DNA from: Chloroflexota bacterium
GTDB lineage: Bacteria; Chloroflexota; Anaerolineae; UBA7937; B3-Chlor
Assembly: GCA_030613785.1 (NCBI GenBank)
Contig: JAUWLF010000011.1
Coordinates: 1-64,000 of the forward strand
Length of the DNA: 64,000 nt
Direction: 5' to 3'
Positions within the stretch are counted from its first letter, which is position 1; the number at the start of each line of letters is the position of its first letter. The notes below the pieces were generated by a model. The model was given only the letters and a program-made list of their open reading frames with translations, made no database searches and had not been told where the DNA came from. The position numbers and the translations under genes are program-made. Below are positions 9,503 to 17,239 of the stretch, piece by piece.

Positions 9503-10246
9503 CTAACTAGTCGCGTTCGCTGGTCTTTGCACGACCATGAAGTGTGAGAGGCCAAATATCCGCAGAGGCGTGCCTTCGAAGAAGTATGTGATGCGGCGCA
9601 ATGAAGCTCCCAGTCGGCTATGGCGGCTGCAAATGCTGTCATAGCCGGGGAATATCTGGCAGTGAATGACCGTTTGCAGGTCAAGGTCAGAAAACAGCCG
9701 ACGTAGGTCTCTGACGGTATACGTTCTGACGTGGGGGCAGAGATGTGCTCGCAGCGGATGTGGCAGATAACTGACCGCAGGGAAGTTGCCGAAGCGATAT
9801 TCGCCGCGCCAATAGACACCGTGGGTTTCGAATGGATACAGCCGGTTGGGAGCGAAGATGACCATTCTGCCTCCCGGCCCAAGAAGCCGGTATGCCTCCC
9901 GCACTGACTGGGCGTCATCCTCTACGTGCTCCAGAACCTCGTGCAGCAGAACAACGTCAAAACAGCCATCGGCGAAAGGCAGTCTCTCGGCCGCAGCAAC
10001 CAGGAGGTTGGGCAGCCTTCTGCCGCCCTCCATTACTCTCTCCACTTCGATATCAATACCGTACACCCGGTCACTGAACTGGCGCAGCTTCTCGACATAC
10101 GTGCCCAGTCCGCAGCCCACGTCCAGGATTCTCTTTCCGCTCAGGGGTGCGTACCTGTCTATGAGAGCCAGTCGTCGCTCTTGGCCAAAACGCCAGACGT
10201 AGCTGGGATGGCCTAAGATCGCCCCTCTGTCTGCGTGGACACTCAC
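9503..10246 (-). CDS. Class I SAM-dependent methyltransferase
   Basis: The 247-residue protein has motif I KRILDVGCGLGTYVEKL, the acidic SAM-binding loop YGIDIEVERV, AAAERLPFADGCFDVVLLHEVLEHV (motifs II/III) and GPGGRMVIFAPNR. This is the Methyltransf_11 style used in small-molecule or lipid/sugar methylation. The C-terminal part (RTYTVRDLRRLFSDLDLQ) is typical of methyltransferases near glycan genes. It is transcribed divergently from trxB. The substrate is unknown. Confidence 0.85.
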   Translation of the reverse strand: MSVHADRGAILGHPSYVWRFGQERRLALIDRYAPLSGKRILDVGCGLGTYVEKLRQFSDRVYGIDIEVERVMEGGRRLPNLLVAAAERLPFADGCFDVVLLHEVLEHVEDDAQSVREAYRLLGPGGRMVIFAPNRLYPFETHGVYWRGEYRFGNFPAVSYLPHPLRAHLCPHVRTYTVRDLRRLFSDLDLQTVIHCQIFPGYDSICSRHSRLGASLRRITYFFEGTPLRIFGLSHFMVVQRPANATS

Positions 10247-10300
10247 TGAACAACCACCAGTTCTTGAAGTCGGCGCGGCTGGGATATGCAGCCAAGGGTA

Positions 10301-10330
10301 ATCTTAGCAGAAAGTGAATGCTCTTGTCAA
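10301..10330 (-). promoter_or_regulatory. Candidate promoter of the methyltransferase gene
   Basis: On the minus strand TTGACA (10325-10330) and TAAGAT (10301-10306) are separated by 18 bp. The -35 is a perfect consensus and overlaps the opposite-strand -35 of the trxB promoter. Confidence 0.6.
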
Positions 10331-10352
10331 CGGTGGTCAGGCGGGATACAAT
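10324..10352 (+). promoter_or_regulatory. Candidate promoter of trxB
   Basis: TTGTCA (10324-10329), a 17-bp spacer and TACAAT (10347-10352) match sigma-70 consensus at 5/6 in each box. It leaves a leader of about 120 nt before trxB. Confidence 0.6.
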
Positions 10353-10477
10353 ACCAGGTGCTGTGAACTGGTCGCAGTGAGTCGGAAGAGGTGCTCATCC
10401 GACAACGGCGCAGATTGTGCTAACCGGCCTCGCTGTTGGGCGGGGAGACGTAGATTCTGTAGTGGGGGTAGACGAGA

Positions 10478-11425
10478 ATGGAACCGCACAACTTGGTGAT
10501 CATTGGCTCTGGGCCGGCAGCTCTGACGGCAGCCATTTATGGTGCTCGCGCTAACCTTTCCCCCTTGGTTATCACCGGCAAGGATCTGGGAGGGGCCGTG
10601 GGGCAAACCGACCGGGTGGAGAACTACCCCGGCTTCCCCGAGGGCATCGGAGGCTTTGAGCTGGCCCAGTCAATGCAGAAGCAGGCTGAACGCTTTGGGG
10701 CTGAGATCACGATGGACGAGGTTGCGGAGGTAGATCTCGCCACCTCTCCGTTCAAGGTCGGGGCGCATGGGAGCGAGCATGAGGCCAGATCGGTGATCAT
10801 CGCCACGGGAAGGTCGCCCCGTAGGTTGGGAATTCCAGGGGAGAGCGAGTTCGCAGGGCGCGGTGTATCCACTTGTGCAACGTGTGATGGGTACTTCTAT
10901 CGCGACCAACGAGTGGTAGTCGTCGGTGGTGGGGACACTGCGGTGAAGGAGGCGGTCTTTCTGACCAAGTTCGCCAGTGAGGTCCATGTCGTGCATCGGC
11001 GAGATAGGCTGCGGACGGAGAGAATCGTGGAAGACATCGCCAAGAGCAACGAGAAGATCCACTTCGTCTGCGATACCACGGTCACTGAGATTATGGGAGA
11101 TGGTGGTGTGAACGGCGTTCGCTTGAAGAACGTCAAGACGGGAGAGGGATCGACCCTGGAGACACAAGGGGTCTTCATCTTCGTGGGCAATGTACCGAAC
11201 AGCGAGCTGTTCAAGGGTCAGTTGGAGTTGGATGAGGCGGGCTACATCGTCACCGATGAGCGACAGATGACCAGCGTGGAAGGCGTCTTCGCCGCCGGCG
11301 ATGTGCAGGAGCGGGTGGCCTGGCAGATCTCAACCGCCGTCGGATCGGGCGCGAGGGCGGCCATGCAGGCGGAGGAATACATAGCTGAATTGGAGGGGCG
11401 GGCTCATCCTGAGCGTGATGCGTAG
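10478..11425 (+). CDS. trxB: Thioredoxin reductase-type FAD/NADPH disulfide reductase
   Basis: The 315-residue protein matches low-molecular-weight TrxB length. It has the FAD motif IIGSGPAALTAAIYGARA (residues 8-25), the redox-active CATC (Cys133/Cys136, TCATCDGYF), the NADPH motif VVVGGGDTAVKEA (around 147-159) with HRRDRLR for the 2'-phosphate, and the C-terminal FAD motif GVFAAGDVQE. It reduces thioredoxin or a thioredoxin-like protein with NADPH in the cytoplasm. The gene stands alone behind a good promoter. A ferredoxin or flavin partner is possible in anaerobes, but the HRRD loop favours NADPH. Confidence 0.92.
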   Translation: MEPHNLVIIGSGPAALTAAIYGARANLSPLVITGKDLGGAVGQTDRVENYPGFPEGIGGFELAQSMQKQAERFGAEITMDEVAEVDLATSPFKVGAHGSEHEARSVIIATGRSPRRLGIPGESEFAGRGVSTCATCDGYFYRDQRVVVVGGGDTAVKEAVFLTKFASEVHVVHRRDRLRTERIVEDIAKSNEKIHFVCDTTVTEIMGDGGVNGVRLKNVKTGEGSTLETQGVFIFVGNVPNSELFKGQLELDEAGYIVTDERQMTSVEGVFAAGDVQERVAWQISTAVGSGARAAMQAEEYIAELEGRAHPERDA

Positions 11426-11547
11426 CGGACGAACCCTGTCTGCTCACGCTCTCGTCGGCGGGCAGGGAGGGGGCCCGTGAGTCCGAGCCGATGGCGCGGT
11501 CGATTCGAGGCATCTTGAGTGGCATTCCCTGAAGAGGAGATCTTCTC

Positions 11548-12315
11548 TTGCCCACAATTGAGATCGCTGGCGAGAGTCTGTTCTACGCCCGACGGCTAGC
11601 GAAAGGGACGAAGTCCTGTCTGGTCTTTGTTCATGGCGCAGGCGGTACGCATCGTCATTGGGGACGGCAACTGAGGTGGTTGCAAGGCGCGAACTTGTAT
11701 GCGCTGGACCTGCCCGGACATGGTCGTTCAGCAGGTGGGGGGCGGGCTTCGGTTGACGCTTATGCGGCGTCTCTACAGGCGTTCTTGGAAGCTCTGGGCC
11801 TGACGCGGGCGATTCTGGCGGGACATTCCATGGGTGGGGCGATCGTCCAGCTTCTAGCCCTCGAACATTCGTCTATGGTGGGGGGACTGATTCTCGTCGG
11901 TACCGGAGCCAGACTGCGGGTGCTGCCCAGCCTGCTGGATGCGTTGGCGAATGGCTTCGAGGAGACGATAGAGGCCCTACTGGGCTATGCCTACTCGCCC
12001 TCTGCTCCCATGGATCTGGTCGAACTCGGTCGGCAGGAGTGGCTGGCGAACTCCCCGGCGGTGATCCGTGGCGATTTCCTGGCCTGTGACCGGTTTGATG
12101 TGATGGACAGGTTGGGAAGGATCCACTGTCCGACACTGGTGCTGTGCGGCGAGGAGGACAGGCTGACTCCGCCGAACTACTCGCACCTCCTGCGGGACAG
12201 CATCACCGACGCAGCGCTGACTGTCATCCCCGATGCGGGTCACATGGTGATGCTGGAGCAACCTCAACGGGTGAATCGTGCCATCGAGGAGTTCCTCCAA
12301 ACCACGGTTGCATAG
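11548..12315 (+). CDS. Alpha/beta hydrolase fold protein
   Basis: The 255-residue protein starts at TTG 11548 behind the SD GAGGAGA. It has the oxyanion region FVHGAGGTHRHWG, the nucleophile elbow AGHSMGGAI, the catalytic Asp in CGEEDRLTPP and the catalytic His in PDAGHMVMLEQP, so the triad is complete. This is the general esterase/lipase/C-C hydrolase type. The substrate cannot be predicted. It is convergent with folC, with only 28 bases between the two stops. Confidence 0.87.
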   Translation: MPTIEIAGESLFYARRLAKGTKSCLVFVHGAGGTHRHWGRQLRWLQGANLYALDLPGHGRSAGGGRASVDAYAASLQAFLEALGLTRAILAGHSMGGAIVQLLALEHSSMVGGLILVGTGARLRVLPSLLDALANGFEETIEALLGYAYSPSAPMDLVELGRQEWLANSPAVIRGDFLACDRFDVMDRLGRIHCPTLVLCGEEDRLTPPNYSHLLRDSITDAALTVIPDAGHMVMLEQPQRVNRAIEEFLQTTVA

Positions 12316-12343
12316 GCTGACCTTCTCCTCCGTGGTTTCGGAA

Positions 12344-13723
12344 CTAGAAAGCAGGATCTCGCTCGAATTCCTGTCCCTGTGCCTCCAGCCAAGCCGCCCT
12401 CGCATCACCGACCAAGTGCAGAGAGCCGGTGACACACACGAGATCCTCTTTGTCCGCCAACTCCAGTGCTCGCCACAATGCCGAAGCCGGGTCGGACACG
12501 ATAGTGAGAGGGGTTTCTGAGGGTTCCGTGCGCTCCACAATGACCGCGGGCTCACCCGCCCGGGGATGATCTGCTTGCGTGACGATCACTTCCTCGGCGT
12601 GAGAGGTCAGCTCTCTCATTATGGCGGTGATATCCTTGTCCAGCGAGAACCCTACGACGAGAATCAGATCGTCGAAAGCCAGATACTGTCGCAGAGCCCC
12701 CATCAGCCGTTGCACCGAATCGACGTTGTGCGCCCCGTCCATCACCAACAGAGGCTCTCGTGTCAGGATCTCCAGGCGGCCCGGCCACTTCACTCGCCGC
12801 AGTCCCTCTGCCACGTGCTCGAGGGAGATGCCTATCTCCTGGCGGCACAACTGATCTATGGTGGCGATGGCGGTGGTGGCGTTCACTAACTGGTAGCGAC
12901 CCAGAAGGGGGATCCAGAAATCCCGGCTTCTCTGGCCCTCGATCAGTCCACCTGGATCGGGGATCCCACACCTCGCTTCGAAGGACTGGCCTTCCATGTT
13001 TGCCTCACCTGGCTGCCACAGCCAGTCCCTGCCCACGCGGATCAACGGAGATCGCTTCTTGTGACAGACATTGGCGATCACCCGCTCAGCGGCTGCCATT
13101 TGTGGGGAACAGACCACCGGTCTCCCTTCCTTGATGATGCCTGCTTTCTCGCTGGCTATCTCCTCTAGTGTATCGCCCAGGATGTAGGTATGGTCGTAGC
13201 TGATGGAGGTGATCACCGCCACCAGCGGCTCGATCACGTTGGTTGTATCCAGGCGGCCCCCTAGACCAGTTTCGACCACGGCCAGGTCCACTTTCTGCTC
13301 GGCGAAGTGCTGAAAAGCCAGAGCGGTCATGATCTCGAATGTGCTGGGATCCGGCAATTGCTGTATGAAAGGCTTGAGACCATCGAGGGCTGCAATCATC
13401 TGCTCCTCGGTCATGAGGCGGTCGTTGATCCTGATCCGCTCACGGAACGTATGCAGGTGGGGTTGGGTGAACAGCCCGACTCGGTATCCCGCCGCCTGTA
13501 GTACGCTGGCGGTCATCGCGCAGGTGGAGCCCTTGCCTTTGGTGCCGGCGACGTGAATCGCTCTCAGTCGCCTGTGGGGGTCACCGACCATCGAAAGCAG
13601 GGTCTTCATGTTTTCCAGGTCGAAGCGCGTGGGGACATACTTGTCGGGGGCCAGCTTCTCCTGGTCCACGAAGCTGTAGATGTAATCGAGGGCTTCTTGG
13701 TATCTGCGATCTTGGCTAGTCAC
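12344..13723 (-). CDS. folC: Folylpolyglutamate synthase/dihydrofolate synthase with a prophage-supplied 5' end
   Basis: The 459-residue protein has the Mur-ligase-type P-loop HVAGTKGKGSTCAM, LGGRLDTTNVIEP, TSISYDHTYILGDT, VKWPGRLEIL and the C-terminal domain with DGAHNVDSV. I place the start at GTG 13721-13723, because the protein then begins at a normal distance from the first helix (YQEALDYIYSF). The longer track ORF only reads antisense-frame integrase sequence. The GTG overlaps the integrase stop (GTGACTAG), and the first codons come from the phage side of attL. Upstream there is no clear SD, so translation is probably coupled to the integrase. The enzyme adds glutamate to folates in the cytoplasm. 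All core motifs are intact, so it is probably functional in the lysogen. Confidence 0.93.
   Translation of the reverse strand: MTSQDRRYQEALDYIYSFVDQEKLAPDKYVPTRFDLENMKTLLSMVGDPHRRLRAIHVAGTKGKGSTCAMTASVLQAAGYRVGLFTQPHLHTFRERIRINDRLMTEEQMIAALDGLKPFIQQLPDPSTFEIMTALAFQHFAEQKVDLAVVETGLGGRLDTTNVIEPLVAVITSISYDHTYILGDTLEEIASEKAGIIKEGRPVVCSPQMAAAERVIANVCHKKRSPLIRVGRDWLWQPGEANMEGQSFEARCGIPDPGGLIEGQRSRDFWIPLLGRYQLVNATTAIATIDQLCRQEIGISLEHVAEGLRRVKWPGRLEILTREPLLVMDGAHNVDSVQRLMGALRQYLAFDDLILVVGFSLDKDITAIMRELTSHAEEVIVTQADHPRAGEPAVIVERTEPSETPLTIVSDPASALWRALELADKEDLVCVTGSLHLVGDARAAWLEAQGQEFERDPAF
13689..13702. repeat. attL core inside folC codons
   Basis: AGGGCTT (13689-13695) is identical to 53050-53056, and the extended 14-mer matches at 12 positions. 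Host folC sequence lies to the left and phage sequence to the right. Large serine recombinases need only short attP/attB identity, which fits. Confidence 0.8.
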
Positions 13724-15239
13724 TGAGTTGGGGGTTTGTAGAGTCGGCGCTGATGATGACACGGAGGCCGATCTGGCGGAGCATGGCCTTGATCTCTTTG
13801 ACATCATCGCGGCTACTCCACCGGCGGCGGAAGCGGTCAACGGAAGGGCCTACTAACTCGGCAAAGCTCTTCTCCATGGCGGTGGGATCAAGGCGGGTGA
13901 TGGTGTGCTGCTTGCCTTCTAGTTCACTCTGGATCATCTCCAGTTCATCCTCTAGCGTCCCCCGCCGCATGTAATATTCTGATCGGTCGATGAGCAGGCT
14001 CTCATAATCGCGGGTCCATTGCTCCAGGGTGCGTAGGATCCTGGTCTCCGCCGCTTGTAGGCCAGCCAGGTCCTCAGCGGCGCCCTCCGTTTTCTGATCA
14101 GCCAGGGCCAGCAGCTCCTCCTCGAGTAGGCTGGGCTCGGTGGCCCGCGCGATGAGCCAATCCAGAACGTCCTCTTCGACCATCTCCAGCCGGACACCAT
14201 TGCGGGGTGTGGGCCGGCGGCATTCGCTTCGGGGGCGAGGACAGATGAGATACTTGAAGAAATGCTTGGTGCTCCCGCCTCCGGTGATGGTCATGCGGCC
14301 GCCACAGTACCCGCAGTAGACGAAGCCGCTCAAAGGGTACTGCGTATAGGGGTGGCGCTTGCCCTGTTCTCTCCTGGCGGCCATCTCTCGCTGCACTGCA
14401 TCCCAGGTATCCTCGGAGATGATGGCCTCGTGTTTCCCTGGAGCGGAGACCCAATCGCCTGGATCCCGCCAATCGCGCTCTCGATGATCCCAGCGGCGCC
14501 AGGTGACGCGGCCTGAGTAGTAGGGAGAGGCCAGCATGTACTTGAGTGCCGTGGCGTTGCGGGGATAAACCTCGACTGCATGTGCCTTGGCCAGGCGCAG
14601 GATGCCCTCATAGGTATTGCCTTCCAGGAACCATCCGAAGCACTGACGCACGAGTTGGACTTCCGGTTTGTAGGGAATCCCATAGCCTTCATCGCCGAGG
14701 CGGTATCCGAAGGGGATCCGATTGTTCGGGTGATAGCCGTCTTTGACACGCCGGCGGGTGCCCATGCGAAAGCGGGCCTGGAGCTCGGCGACCTCATCCT
14801 GGCTCCTGGCTCTCTCTACACTGCGGAGCCAGATGGACGCACGATCTCTCTGCTCGGCGAACTCCTGGGGATCCTGGACCCGGGTGGGCATGGCCATGGA
14901 ATAGACCTGCACCTTGTACTCCGCCAGATACTCTTCCACCTGGGCGATCAAGGCATCCTTCCGACCGAGGCGATCACGTCCACGGCAGATGAGCAGGTCA
15001 ATACTACCCGATCGGGTGAGGTCCATCAGTTCTGTGTACACAGGCATTTCAGTGGCGGCATCGGCCAGGAAGATGTAACCCCGACTGTGGCCGGGGATGA
15101 TCAGGGGATCGTGGACTTCGTGCCAGCGCTCGTTACGTTCGATGAGCTCGCGGGCGGCGGAGATCTGCGAGGGGATGGAATCCTTCTCCTCAGAGGCTTG
15201 GGGCTTGCTGGAGACAGCAGCCCAGATGATGCAGCGCAT
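13716..15239 (-). CDS. Large serine recombinase (phage integrase)
   Basis: The 507-residue protein has an N-terminal resolvase domain with the nucleophile serine in IIWAAVSSKPQ (about Ser10), LLICRGRDRLGRKDA and a long helix. A recombinase domain follows (NRIPFGYRL, ALKYMLASPYYSG). A zinc ribbon (FVYCGYCGGRMTI ... CPRPRSEC) and a coiled-coil-like region (about 385-460) come next. It catalyses attP x attB recombination through a 5'-phosphoserine intermediate. Its 3' end abuts attL, as usual for attP-adjacent integrases. No SD precedes the ATG; instead a 16-bp near-palindrome occupies the leader (15245-15260). Confidence 0.95.
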   Translation of the reverse strand: MRCIIWAAVSSKPQASEEKDSIPSQISAARELIERNERWHEVHDPLIIPGHSRGYIFLADAATEMPVYTELMDLTRSGSIDLLICRGRDRLGRKDALIAQVEEYLAEYKVQVYSMAMPTRVQDPQEFAEQRDRASIWLRSVERARSQDEVAELQARFRMGTRRRVKDGYHPNNRIPFGYRLGDEGYGIPYKPEVQLVRQCFGWFLEGNTYEGILRLAKAHAVEVYPRNATALKYMLASPYYSGRVTWRRWDHRERDWRDPGDWVSAPGKHEAIISEDTWDAVQREMAARREQGKRHPYTQYPLSGFVYCGYCGGRMTITGGGSTKHFFKYLICPRPRSECRRPTPRNGVRLEMVEEDVLDWLIARATEPSLLEEELLALADQKTEGAAEDLAGLQAAETRILRTLEQWTRDYESLLIDRSEYYMRRGTLEDELEMIQSELEGKQHTITRLDPTAMEKSFAELVGPSVDRFRRRWSSRDDVKEIKAMLRQIGLRVIISADSTNPQLSD

Positions 15240-15244
15240 TGGTT

Positions 15245-15260
15245 TACCGAGCGCCCGGTA
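15245..15260. promoter_or_regulatory. TACCGAGCGCNCGGTA site 1 (integrase leader)
   Basis: TACCGAGCGCCCGGTA lies in the 24-bp gap between the SNase-like gene and the integrase start. It is one of four copies found only in the prophage. Its position over the expected ribosome binding region suggests a role in integrase control (inference). Confidence 0.6.
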
Positions 15261-15263
15261 GAG

Positions 15264-16034
15264 TCATTGGCAGAGACTCTCGCATGGTTCTCCATCCTGG
15301 TTCTGATCAAGTTTGGAGGGATCGCCCGGGCAGGCGTTCCAATAGGACATGACATCTGCGCATGAGGAGAAATCGCCGCAGTTGTAGAGATCCCCGCTGC
15401 AGTCCCAGGATGGCTCTGGGCTGGCGGGGGATGTTGTTGGCATCTGTGGCTGTGGAGATGTTGCTGTTGGAGCCGCGACGGTAGCCTGGGCCCAGAGGCC
15501 CCTACCGCCCTCTCTGGCCTCCCGCTCGAGATCAACGAACAGATCAGCGAACGCCACATCAGGCGGGTAGGTAGCGGCCTGCGCATAGCCCAGCGCGACC
15601 AATTCAGCGTTGACGAACAGCTCTCCCACATACACATATCGGAGAAGCCTGCCATATCGGTCCACGTCTGATACGTCTTTCTCCAGTTTCACCAGTTGGC
15701 CTTCCACTAACTGTCGATTCGCTTCGGTCGCCTCGGAGCCGCCTGGCTGATCGGATTCAGGACAGTTGATGCCGATGTACCTGACAGAGAACAGCATACC
15801 TCCTATGTCGACCTTGATCGTGTCGCCATCGATGACTCTGACGACCGCCACTTCTGTCATGGTCTCAGGACTAGGCTCTTGCGGAGTTGTAGCCGTCGCT
15901 CCTATTACACTCGGCGCAGTCGTCGCTAGGGGGATGGGCGTTGTGGTTGGAAGGTCTGGGGTGGGCGCTGCGCCGCAGGCGAGGGAGAGCAGGAGCCAGA
16001 GAGTCGCTATTGATGCGCACAGGCCGCGCTTCAT
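15264..16034 (-). CDS. SNase-like thermonuclease lipoprotein with C-terminal Excalibur-like motif
   Basis: The 256-residue protein starts with a lipoprotein signal (WLLLSLACGAAP, lipobox LSLAC). A Pro/Thr-rich linker (about 24-58) follows, then a staphylococcal-nuclease fold with VIDGDTIKV, VRYIGINCPES and DVDRYGRLLRYVYV, keeping the Asp, Arg and Glu of the active site. A second linker leads to a Cys-rich end with DQNQDGEPCE, like Excalibur calcium-binding motifs. It should be a membrane-anchored, Ca-dependent extracellular nuclease. The start overlaps the repressor stop (ATGA), so it is coexpressed in the lysogen, suggesting a lysogenic-conversion role such as destroying incoming DNA (inference). 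Confidence 0.85.
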   Translation of the reverse strand: MKRGLCASIATLWLLLSLACGAAPTPDLPTTTPIPLATTAPSVIGATATTPQEPSPETMTEVAVVRVIDGDTIKVDIGGMLFSVRYIGINCPESDQPGGSEATEANRQLVEGQLVKLEKDVSDVDRYGRLLRYVYVGELFVNAELVALGYAQAATYPPDVAFADLFVDLEREAREGGRGLWAQATVAAPTATSPQPQMPTTSPASPEPSWDCSGDLYNCGDFSSCADVMSYWNACPGDPSKLDQNQDGEPCESLCQ

Positions 16035-16480
16035 TCTTCGCCCTCCTCAGTGTATTCTCCTCGCTCCTCAGCTACCAACCGAAGCCGGTCCTGCACGATG
16101 CGATCCACGTCGGTGGAGAAGCGCAGCAAGCCCATGATGTTATCTAGTATTTCTCGTCTTTCAACGGGAGATCTGATCTTGCGAAGCATGCCAATGAGTT
16201 CGGTTTCATCTCTGGCCAGATCCTCGGTTTGCTGCTGAGATGGGAGCCAGCCGGCTATCTGACAGAAGTAATCCACCCCGAGGCCGAATGCGAGCGCAAT
16301 GCCAGCGAGCTTCTTCGCAGATACATTCGGATGTTCCCCGTGCTCAAGGCGGTTGAGATAGGACTTTGCGACCCCGGACCTTTGCTCAAGCTGTCCGAAG
16401 GTCCAAGCGTGGGCCTCCCTATGTTTCTGGATGGCCCGGCCGAATCTGACAGCATCGACGCTCTTCTCTTTCTTGGTCAT
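16031..16480 (-). CDS. XRE-family phage repressor
   Basis: I choose the ATG at 16480 (MTKKEKSVDAVRFG, 149 residues) because upstream codons of the track ORF run into the promoter region. Residues about 12-70 form an HTH_3 domain (WTFGQLEQRSGVAKSYLNRLEHGEH). The rest is helical without a peptidase or LexA-like cleavage domain, so induction would not follow the classical RecA autocleavage route. It reads divergently from the Cro-like gene, the standard lysogeny switch arrangement. It is first in a leftward operon with the SNase, integrase and then host folC. Confidence 0.85.
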   Translation of the reverse strand: MTKKEKSVDAVRFGRAIQKHREAHAWTFGQLEQRSGVAKSYLNRLEHGEHPNVSAKKLAGIALAFGLGVDYFCQIAGWLPSQQQTEDLARDETELIGMLRKIRSPVERREILDNIMGLLRFSTDVDRIVQDRLRLVAEERGEYTEEGEE

Positions 16481-16536
16481 ATCACCATTGTACCAGACAA
16501 GTGTTGCCAATTGGGGATTGTTTAAGCTTCTAGGGC

Positions 16537-16564
16537 TTGACAAATGGCAAAAAGCGTGTATAAT
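16537..16564 (+). promoter_or_regulatory. Rightward early promoter (pR-like)
   Basis: TTGACA (16537-16542), a 16-bp spacer and TATAAT (16559-16564) are both perfect sigma-70 boxes, in the repressor/Cro-like intergenic region. A small imperfect inverted repeat CAATTGGGGATTG lies upstream (about 16508-16520) and could be an operator. This promoter should drive the early genes. Confidence 0.85.
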
Positions 16565-16584
16565 AGGGGATGAAAGGTGCGAAT

Positions 16585-16845
16585 ATGGAACAGGTAGCAG
16601 ATCTGATCGTCAGGCTGGGAGAGAAGGCGAATAGCACGACACAGAGGGACGTGGCTCGCAAGATAGGCATCAGCGAGACACAGCTAACTAGGCTGCTGAA
16701 AGGCGAAAGGCAGCCGGGGAGCAAGACACTGGCTGGTATCGTTCAGGCCTACCCGGACTTGTTGCCTTACGTATCCCTTTTTTTGGCTGAGAAAGTGCAG
16801 ATTGGCAACGGTCAGGAACCAATTAGGGATGCAAAGCGCCCCTAG
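16585..16845 (+). CDS. Cro-like small HTH protein
   Basis: The 86-residue protein is an HTH_3 fold (TTQRDVARKIGISETQLTRLLKGERQPGSKTLAGI). The track start at 16570 would sit almost on the transcription start. The ATG at 16585 has AAGGTG at proper spacing, so I choose it. As the first gene of the rightward transcript opposite the repressor it is the natural Cro equivalent. Confidence 0.8.
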   Translation: MEQVADLIVRLGEKANSTTQRDVARKIGISETQLTRLLKGERQPGSKTLAGIVQAYPDLLPYVSLFLAEKVQIGNGQEPIRDAKRP

Positions 16846-16890
16846 CCATCGGTAGGTGAAAGACCAACGTCTGGTGGCGGGGGCGCTCTT
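16835..16890 (+). terminator. Candidate early hairpin/terminator after the Cro-like gene
   Basis: AGCGCCCC (16835-16842) and GGGGCGCT (16880-16887) form an 8-bp perfect stem with a 37-nt loop, followed by only a short T-poor tail (CTTTGT). It overlaps the Cro-like stop codon. It may be a weak terminator like lambda tR1, or an mRNA structure. Confidence 0.35.
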
Positions 16891-16905
16891 TGTGGGGAGG
16901 GAGAG

Positions 16906-17145
16906 ATGAGTTCAGTCGAGCCTATATTGGCAGTAGTGAAGATCACGGATCAAAACAGGCAAACAATCTTCGAGATGGCTATGCGAGTTTACTTGGGCGA
17001 GAAGTGTGCGTATTGTGGCCGTACTTTCGCCACTCTTGACGATGTGCAAGAGGCTGTTTGGTACGGTGCTCACGCAAATGGTCGGCGCGCATGTGAAGCC
17101 TGTTGGGATGCCGCGCACGTGGAGGGACAGAGTGAAGACGATTGA
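16906..17145 (+). CDS. Small zinc-ribbon-like protein
   Basis: The 79-residue early protein has CAYCGRTF and CEACWDAAH, a likely four-cysteine zinc site. It has the shared phage RBS GGAGGGAGAG directly before the ATG. The function is unknown; nucleic-acid or protein binding is possible. Confidence 0.6.
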   Translation: MSSVEPILAVVKITDQNRQTIFEMAMRVYLGEKCAYCGRTFATLDDVQEAVWYGAHANGRRACEACWDAAHVEGQSEDD

Positions 17146-17239
17146 GTTCGCAACCTGGCTCCTAGCGATCGTTCTCTTGCTGATCATGGCAGCCCTGGGA
17201 TGCCTGGGATGCCTGGGGCTGCCCTTTCCACTGCCATGA
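17132..17239 (+). CDS. Small single-span membrane protein
   Basis: The GTG at 17132 follows GGAGGGACA and overlaps the end of the previous gene. The 35-residue product is mostly one hydrophobic helix (WLLAIVLLLIMAALGCLGC). The track lists only an N-terminally extended version (17006). The function is unknown. Confidence 0.45.
   Translation: MKTIEFATWLLAIVLLLIMAALGCLGCLGLPFPLP

Noticed and set aside
16481-16536. Repressor promoter TTGGCA...TACAAT on the minus strand
   Set aside because: The spacer is only 12 bp, too short for a sigma-70 promoter. The true repressor promoter could not be fixed.
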